Positions 13,705-17,884 of a DNA stretch of 17,884 nt are shown here, one piece after another. The first letter of the stretch is position 1; each line of letters opens with the position of its first letter. A program made the position numbers and the translations under genes. The notes beneath the pieces were generated by a model. That model was not told the DNA's origin, searched no databases, and saw nothing but the letters and a program-made list of their open reading frames with translations. Source of the DNA: Desulfatirhabdium sp040755275 (GTDB lineage Bacteria; Desulfobacterota; Desulfobacteria; Desulfobacterales; Desulfatirhabdiaceae); assembly GCA_040755275.1 (NCBI GenBank), contig JBFMBE010000066.1, forward strand, positions 1 to 17,884, read 5' to 3'.

Positions 13705-16700
13705 TTCATTCTGTTCAACCGTCAGCCATTTCTCGAGTACTTCCGCCAAAACCTTTGCCGTCACCGGCTTGGTCACGTAATCGTTCATTCCTGCTTCCAG
13801 ACAATTCTCCCGGTCTTCTCGCGTGTCATGGGCGGTCATGGCGATGATCGGAACGTTTCGATTGAATATCGGGGAGTTTGGATCGCGGATATGACGGACG
13901 GCTTCCAACCCGTCCATTTCGGGCATTTGAACGTCCATGAAGATCAAATCGTACGAGGCCGTCTTCAGGGCATCGAGAACTTCACGCCCATTGCCGACGA
14001 TGTCTGCCTGGTACCCGAGTTTTTTCAGGATGCCCAGAGCCACCTGCTGGTTGATGAGGTTGTCGTCGGCCAGAAGGATGCGAACGTTGCGCTTCGAGAA
14101 GTTGGGAAAGACTTCTCGTACCGTGTGACGAGTAGCCACTTGTTGGCCGGTTCCGCACTGTCCGGCCAGGGCGAGTGTCAGTACACCTCGAAGCTCCTCG
14201 CAGCGAACCGGCTTGGTCAGATACCCGGTAAAGCCGATTTCTTTGAGGGTCTTCACCTCTCCCCGGGTACCCAAGGAAGTGAGCATGACCATACGGAGAT
14301 TCTCCATGAGCGGGTTTGCCTTGATGGCACGACCCAGACTCATTCCGTCCATGCCCGGCATATGCATGTCGATCAGTGCTACCTGGAAGGGATCGGTTGT
14401 AGGTAAGGCTTTGTGAAGCATGTCTAAAGCCGAAGAAGCAGCATCGGCTCCTTCGGGGCGCATGCCCCAGGAGCTCAACAAGGCTGTCAGAATCTCGCGA
14501 TTCGTTGCGCTGTCATCCACGATCAGCACGCGCGCATTCCGAAGAACCGCTTGTGTCCCGGGTTCGAGTTGGGCTGAGCCGGGTTGCTTTTCAAATCGTG
14601 TCGTAAACCAGAACTCGGATCCTTGGCCCGGAGTACTTTTCACCTCGATTTTCCCCCCCATCAATTCGGCCAATTGCTTCGAGATGGCCAGTCCAAGACC
14701 CGTGCCGCCGAAATGACGTGTCGTCGAAGTATCGGCCTGGGTGAATTTCTCGAAGATCATATCGATCTTTTCCGTTGGGATACCGATGCCCGTGTCTCTC
14801 ACCGAAAAACGCAGTATACAGGAATTCTGCATCATGTCACACGCATCGTCCTGTACCTTGCTTACCCGGATCGCCACTTCTCCTTGGTGGGTGAATTTCA
14901 CCGCGTTTCCAGCGAGGTTGGTCAGGATCTGACGCAGACGGCCCGGGTCCCCCCGCAACAGCAGCGGCACATCCGGATCAGCTGCGCAGGTGAATTCAAG
15001 GCCCTTGTCGTGGGCCTTGAGTGCCAGACCCATGGCAAAGTCGTCGAGAAGGCTCTGCAGATCGAAGTCCAGATTCTCCAGATCGAGCTTGCCTGCTTCG
15101 ATCTTGGAAAAGTCCAGGATGTCGTTGATGAGCGTCAGGAGTGCCTCTCCGCTGGATTTGATGGTTTCGGCGTAACGCCGTTGCTCCCCGGTGAGATCCG
15201 TGTCGAGAAGCAGTTCCGTCATGCCGAGAACTCCGTTCATGGGCGTGCGGATCTCATGGCTCATGTTGGCCAGAAACTCGCTTTTGGCCATGCTGGCAAT
15301 CTCCGCCTGAACGGCCATCTCGTTGGCCCGGTTGATGGCGGCCTCCAATTGACGATTGGTGTCCAGCAGTTCCATCTCAATCCGCTTCCGTTCCGTAACG
15401 TCTCGCAGGATGCCCACAGCATGCCATTCGTCATGAACATGGATGGCCGAAAGCGACATTGCTACGGTGATTTCTCTTCCGTCTTTTCGTTTGGCCTCCA
15501 ACTCGATGGTCTTTCCCACAGCAGCGCCGCTTCCGGTTCTCTGGAAATTCTGTAAGGCAGCGAGATAAGCGGTATGGAAACGCTCGGGTGCCAGCAGCTG
15601 GTGCACATCCTGACCGAGCGCTTCCTCAGGCGAGTACCCCAGAATCCTTTCTGCAGCAGGGTTCCAAAATGTAATCTTTCCGCTGGCATCCATCTTGATG
15701 ATGGCGTCCTGGGCCGAGTCCGTAATGGCGCGCAAACCGGCCTCGCTTGTCTTGAGGGCCTCCTCGGTCCGCTTTCTGTCGGTGATGTTTTGAAAGACCA
15801 CGGCGACATGGTCGCCCGGCAATGGAAAGGCGTTTACAGCGTAAGATGCCAATGGCATCCGGCTATCCCCATAGGTGATGTCTTCGAAGGCGATGGGGAT
15901 TTGATTGCGAACGACTTCCGCATAACGTTGTGGTATTCCCTGTTCCCGTAAACCGGGGAAATTCTCGTCAAGGGTCTTTCCCACGATCCATTCCGGTTCA
16001 ACTCCGGTCAGGGTCTTGACTACCGGATTTGCATATACCAGGCGAAATGTGCGGTCGTTCGACAGGTCTTCCAGATGAAAGAGGTACAATCCGATCGGAA
16101 GATTATCCGTGATCAACTGTGATTTCCGTAACTCTTCGAGCCGACGGTGCTGCTCGGTCATGTCGCGGAAGACAAGCACCACGCCGGTGACCGAACCAGC
16201 GGCGTTCCGGATTGGGGCGCATGTGGTTTCGATCGGGTGTCCCGTACCGTGTTTGTCGACGAGTACGGGGTGAGCGACGAGATGTACCACGGTACCTTCG
16301 CGGATAGCATGAAAAATCGGATTTTCTTGAGTTTCGAGAGGTTGGGCATGAACCAGGCGAAATACCTCGTTCACGGGTTTTCCGACTGCTTCGGTATGGG
16401 TCCAGCCGGTCAGTGCTTCGGCCGCCGCGTTGAGGTGCACGATCGCACCCGAAACATCGCAGGAAATCACGCCGTCTGTGATGGAACTCAGGGTGGCGGA
16501 TAAATGTTGTTTGCTCTCGAGAAGTTCCTGTTGCTTGGCGGCGAGGGAGAATTGTTTTTTCCGCCAGGCAAAAAGGAAGACGAAGATCAATCCTCCAAGG
16601 ACGAAAGCGATCCCTCCATAGAACGCCATATCCACTACGGGGTAAGGCGTCAAGTTCAAACCGACCACGCTCCACGGGTGAACATCCCCATGACCCATGA

Positions 16701-17541
16701 TGACCGGCATGCGTTGCAGCCGATGAGGCGGCATGTTTTCGAGATCAGCGAAATTCGGCGAAAATCCCCATTCATTCTTGGGCAACGGGTCGAGAGGTTT
16801 GTCGGTTAATTGCTCGGCGGCGATCAAGGCGGATCGGCGCTCCTCGGATAATGGTTGGAGAGGATGATACCACCACTGCGGATTTGAGGCTGCCAGAACC
16901 ACGCCTTCAGGCGAGGTCAGGGCAAACGCAAGATGGTCCACCCCGGATACGAGCCGATCGATATCCATCATCCCGCATTTCGACACCAGAACGCCGATCA
17001 CTTCTCCCGTATCGTTGTCCACCACGGGAGAGCTGGTGTATAGACCGCGTTCATGGGTGTTGATCCGAAGCGCCGGTAAAAATGACGTTTCGCCGTTGAT
17101 TGCCCGAGTGAAATACGGAGAAAAGGCGTAGTTGCTGCCAATAAGTGTCTTGCCCTTGTCAACTGAGGCGCAGGCAACCACTTTTCCGTTTCTATCCATG
17201 AGATAAACCATTTCAGCAAGAACTGCCGATCTCAAGGTTTCCAATACATGGATCGCATTTGGGTGGTCATCCGATTTTCCGGATTTCAGAACCTGGGTCA
17301 GTGCAGGACAGCGAGCCATTGTCTTGATTGCAGTGCTACGTCGTTCAAATTCATATCGGTTCAGTTCGCCGGCGATGGTTGAAAGTTTCTGATGCAACAA
17401 GAATTCTTGCGTGAGTTTCCATCGGAAATGTGCTGAAACCAGAACCACAATGACGAACAGCACAAGCGACAGGATCGTCGTAAACGAAAAGGGAAAGCGG
17501 TTGCCGGTGGGAACGTTCAAGAATCTTGAGGCGTTCTTCAA
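13699..17541 (-). CDS. Hybrid sensor histidine kinase (dCACHE-PAS-PAS-PAS-HisKA-HATPase-REC-REC)
   Basis: This 1280-residue inner-membrane multi-sensor kinase has transmembrane helices at about 19-38 and 306-326. They enclose a periplasmic double-CACHE domain (YFTRAINGETSFLPAL, then RGLYTSSPVVDNDTG), the type that binds small organic ligands in DctB-like sensors. Three PAS domains follow (about 345-465, 470-590, 600-720), then HisKA with FLANMSHEIRTPMNG (His762) and the ATPase domain (N-box Asn879, DTGIGI 916-921, GGTGLGL 945-951). Two receivers follow: Asp1058 with Lys1110 and Asp1203 with Lys1258. There is no HPt domain, so phosphotransfer to an output protein must use a separate HPt. The start is TTG 17541: no in-frame ATG is nearby and GAGGAAAA lies at good ribosome-site spacing. 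The stop codon lies in the tip of a repeat element. Ligand and partner are unknown. Confidence 0.93.
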   Translation of the reverse strand: MKNASRFLNVPTGNRFPFSFTTILSLVLFVIVVLVSAHFRWKLTQEFLLHQKLSTIAGELNRYEFERRSTAIKTMARCPALTQVLKSGKSDDHPNAIHVLETLRSAVLAEMVYLMDRNGKVVACASVDKGKTLIGSNYAFSPYFTRAINGETSFLPALRINTHERGLYTSSPVVDNDTGEVIGVLVSKCGMMDIDRLVSGVDHLAFALTSPEGVVLAASNPQWWYHPLQPLSEERRSALIAAEQLTDKPLDPLPKNEWGFSPNFADLENMPPHRLQRMPVIMGHGDVHPWSVVGLNLTPYPVVDMAFYGGIAFVLGGLIFVFLFAWRKKQFSLAAKQQELLESKQHLSATLSSITDGVISCDVSGAIVHLNAAAEALTGWTHTEAVGKPVNEVFRLVHAQPLETQENPIFHAIREGTVVHLVAHPVLVDKHGTGHPIETTCAPIRNAAGSVTGVVLVFRDMTEQHRRLEELRKSQLITDNLPIGLYLFHLEDLSNDRTFRLVYANPVVKTLTGVEPEWIVGKTLDENFPGLREQGIPQRYAEVVRNQIPIAFEDITYGDSRMPLASYAVNAFPLPGDHVAVVFQNITDRKRTEEALKTSEAGLRAITDSAQDAIIKMDASGKITFWNPAAERILGYSPEEALGQDVHQLLAPERFHTAYLAALQNFQRTGSGAAVGKTIELEAKRKDGREITVAMSLSAIHVHDEWHAVGILRDVTERKRIEMELLDTNRQLEAAINRANEMAVQAEIASMAKSEFLANMSHEIRTPMNGVLGMTELLLDTDLTGEQRRYAETIKSSGEALLTLINDILDFSKIEAGKLDLENLDFDLQSLLDDFAMGLALKAHDKGLEFTCAADPDVPLLLRGDPGRLRQILTNLAGNAVKFTHQGEVAIRVSKVQDDACDMMQNSCILRFSVRDTGIGIPTEKIDMIFEKFTQADTSTTRHFGGTGLGLAISKQLAELMGGKIEVKSTPGQGSEFWFTTRFEKQPGSAQLEPGTQAVLRNARVLIVDDSATNREILTALLSSWGMRPEGADAASSALDMLHKALPTTDPFQVALIDMHMPGMDGMSLGRAIKANPLMENLRMVMLTSLGTRGEVKTLKEIGFTGYLTKPVRCEELRGVLTLALAGQCGTGQQVATRHTVREVFPNFSKRNVRILLADDNLINQQVALGILKKLGYQADIVGNGREVLDALKTASYDLIFMDVQMPEMDGLEAVRHIRDPNSPIFNRNVPIIAMTAHDTREDRENCLEAGMNDYVTKPVTAKVLAEVLEKWLTVEQNER

Positions 17542-17577
17542 TGGATTTTCCTCATGAAAATGCGGGGAGCCATATCT

Positions 17578-17718
17578 TGAGCTCGCAAAAAGTCAAGGCG
17601 TTTCTGTCGAGTCTCGGGGTGACTGGGGAACCTTTTCCGCTGCTTCGCAAAACACCGCCCTCCTGCTGGATGCCCGGCTTTGAAGGAAAATCGGTGGCTT
17701 GCGACTTTTTGCGAGCTT
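17578..17718. mobile_element. Short chimeric MITE-like element with 4-base target duplication (copy H, 141 bases)
   Basis: The tips are AGCTCGCAAAAAGTC (17580-17594) and GACTTTTTGCGAGCT (17703-17717), a perfect 15-base inverted pair. ATCT flanks both ends (17574-17577 and 17719-17722). The left arm matches copy B (GGGGTGACTGGGGAACCTTTT). The right arm matches copy D (CGCTGCTTCGCAAAACACC, then CCGGCTTTGAAGGAAAATCG), and the core is missing. It lies 36 bases upstream of the hybrid kinase start codon. Confidence 0.8.
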
Positions 17719-17759
17719 ATCTAGAACCATATCACAACATTTACAGCTGGTTCAAGGCA

Positions 17760-17884
17760 TGATGGCCTCGCAAAAAGTCAGGAAGTCTCTGTCGAGTCGC
17801 GGGGTGACTGGGGAACCTTTTTCGATGCTGCGAAAAAACTCAGCCGCCCGATCTCGTAGGATCGGGCGGATAGCCAAACTTGGA
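17760..17884. repeat. Left half of MITE-like element cut by the window end (copy I)
   Basis: From tip TGATGGCCTCGCAAAAAGTC (17760-17779) to the last base, the sequence follows the left half of copy B almost without change, including the CCGATC-TCGTAG-GATCGG hairpin in the inner arm. The right half is outside the window. Confidence 0.85.

Noticed and set aside
14584..15555. 323-codon plus-strand ORF opposite the hybrid kinase
   Set aside because: It is antisense to the HisKA/ATPase/receiver coding region, whose motifs are all intact; no independent evidence.
17539..17556. Five-codon minicistron (ATG AGG AAA ATC CAT TGA) overlapping the TTG start of the hybrid kinase
   Set aside because: The TTGA overlap is suggestive of coupling, but no ribosome site precedes the ATG and such short frames are common by chance; the GAGGAAAA inside it is better read as the kinase ribosome site.

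Overview
The window reads as bacterial chromosome of fairly high GC. The gene repertoire (PutA without a ribbon-helix-helix domain, a large dCACHE/PAS hybrid kinase, a His-rich metal-binding protein) and the many interspersed repeats suggest a sulfate-reducer-like member of the Desulfobacterota. That placement is inference from family resemblance, not a database match. There are ten protein genes. I see no tRNA, rRNA, CRISPR array or transposase.

Layout. (1) 151-3788, plus strand: a tightly overlapping operon for a periplasmic binding protein, a FecCD/BtuC-type permease, its ATPase and a short-chain dehydrogenase. The uptake substrate is probably an iron chelate, corrinoid or similar. (2) 3951-4994, plus: an RssA-like patatin phospholipase. 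(3) 5153-8776, minus: a bifunctional proline dehydrogenase / glutamate-semialdehyde dehydrogenase, convergent with the patatin gene. A small heptad repeat tract lies between them. (4) 9240-10992, minus: a histidine kinase and an OmpR-type response regulator whose genes overlap by 11 bases. (5) 11235-12158, plus: a PlsC/YihG-type acyltransferase, divergent from the kinase across a 242-base region that holds a perfect dyad. (6) 12743-13207, plus: a small protein with about 32 histidines in its first 75 residues, preceded by a recognisable promoter and a NikR-spaced dyad. (7) 13699-17541, minus: a 1280-residue dCACHE-PAS-PAS-PAS-HisKA-HATPase-REC-REC hybrid kinase.

The most unusual content lies between the genes. 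Eight copies or fragments of a short foldback element occupy about 1.5 kb. Full copies are about 310 bases, with roughly 110-base imperfect inverted arms and tips close to TGATGGCCCCGCAAAAAGTC. Three copies (12200-12509, 13339-13493, 17578-17718) have 4-base direct repeats exactly outside the tips (TATG, TTTC, ATCT), so I read the family as a non-autonomous, MITE-like transposable element. The arms come in two left and two right sequence versions. Within a full copy the two arms match each other, and one copy is a chimera of the two types. One copy supplies the stop codon of the hybrid kinase, and others sit directly upstream of the transporter operon, putA and the hybrid kinase. The window begins and ends inside copies of this element, as expected of a draft contig broken at a multicopy repeat.
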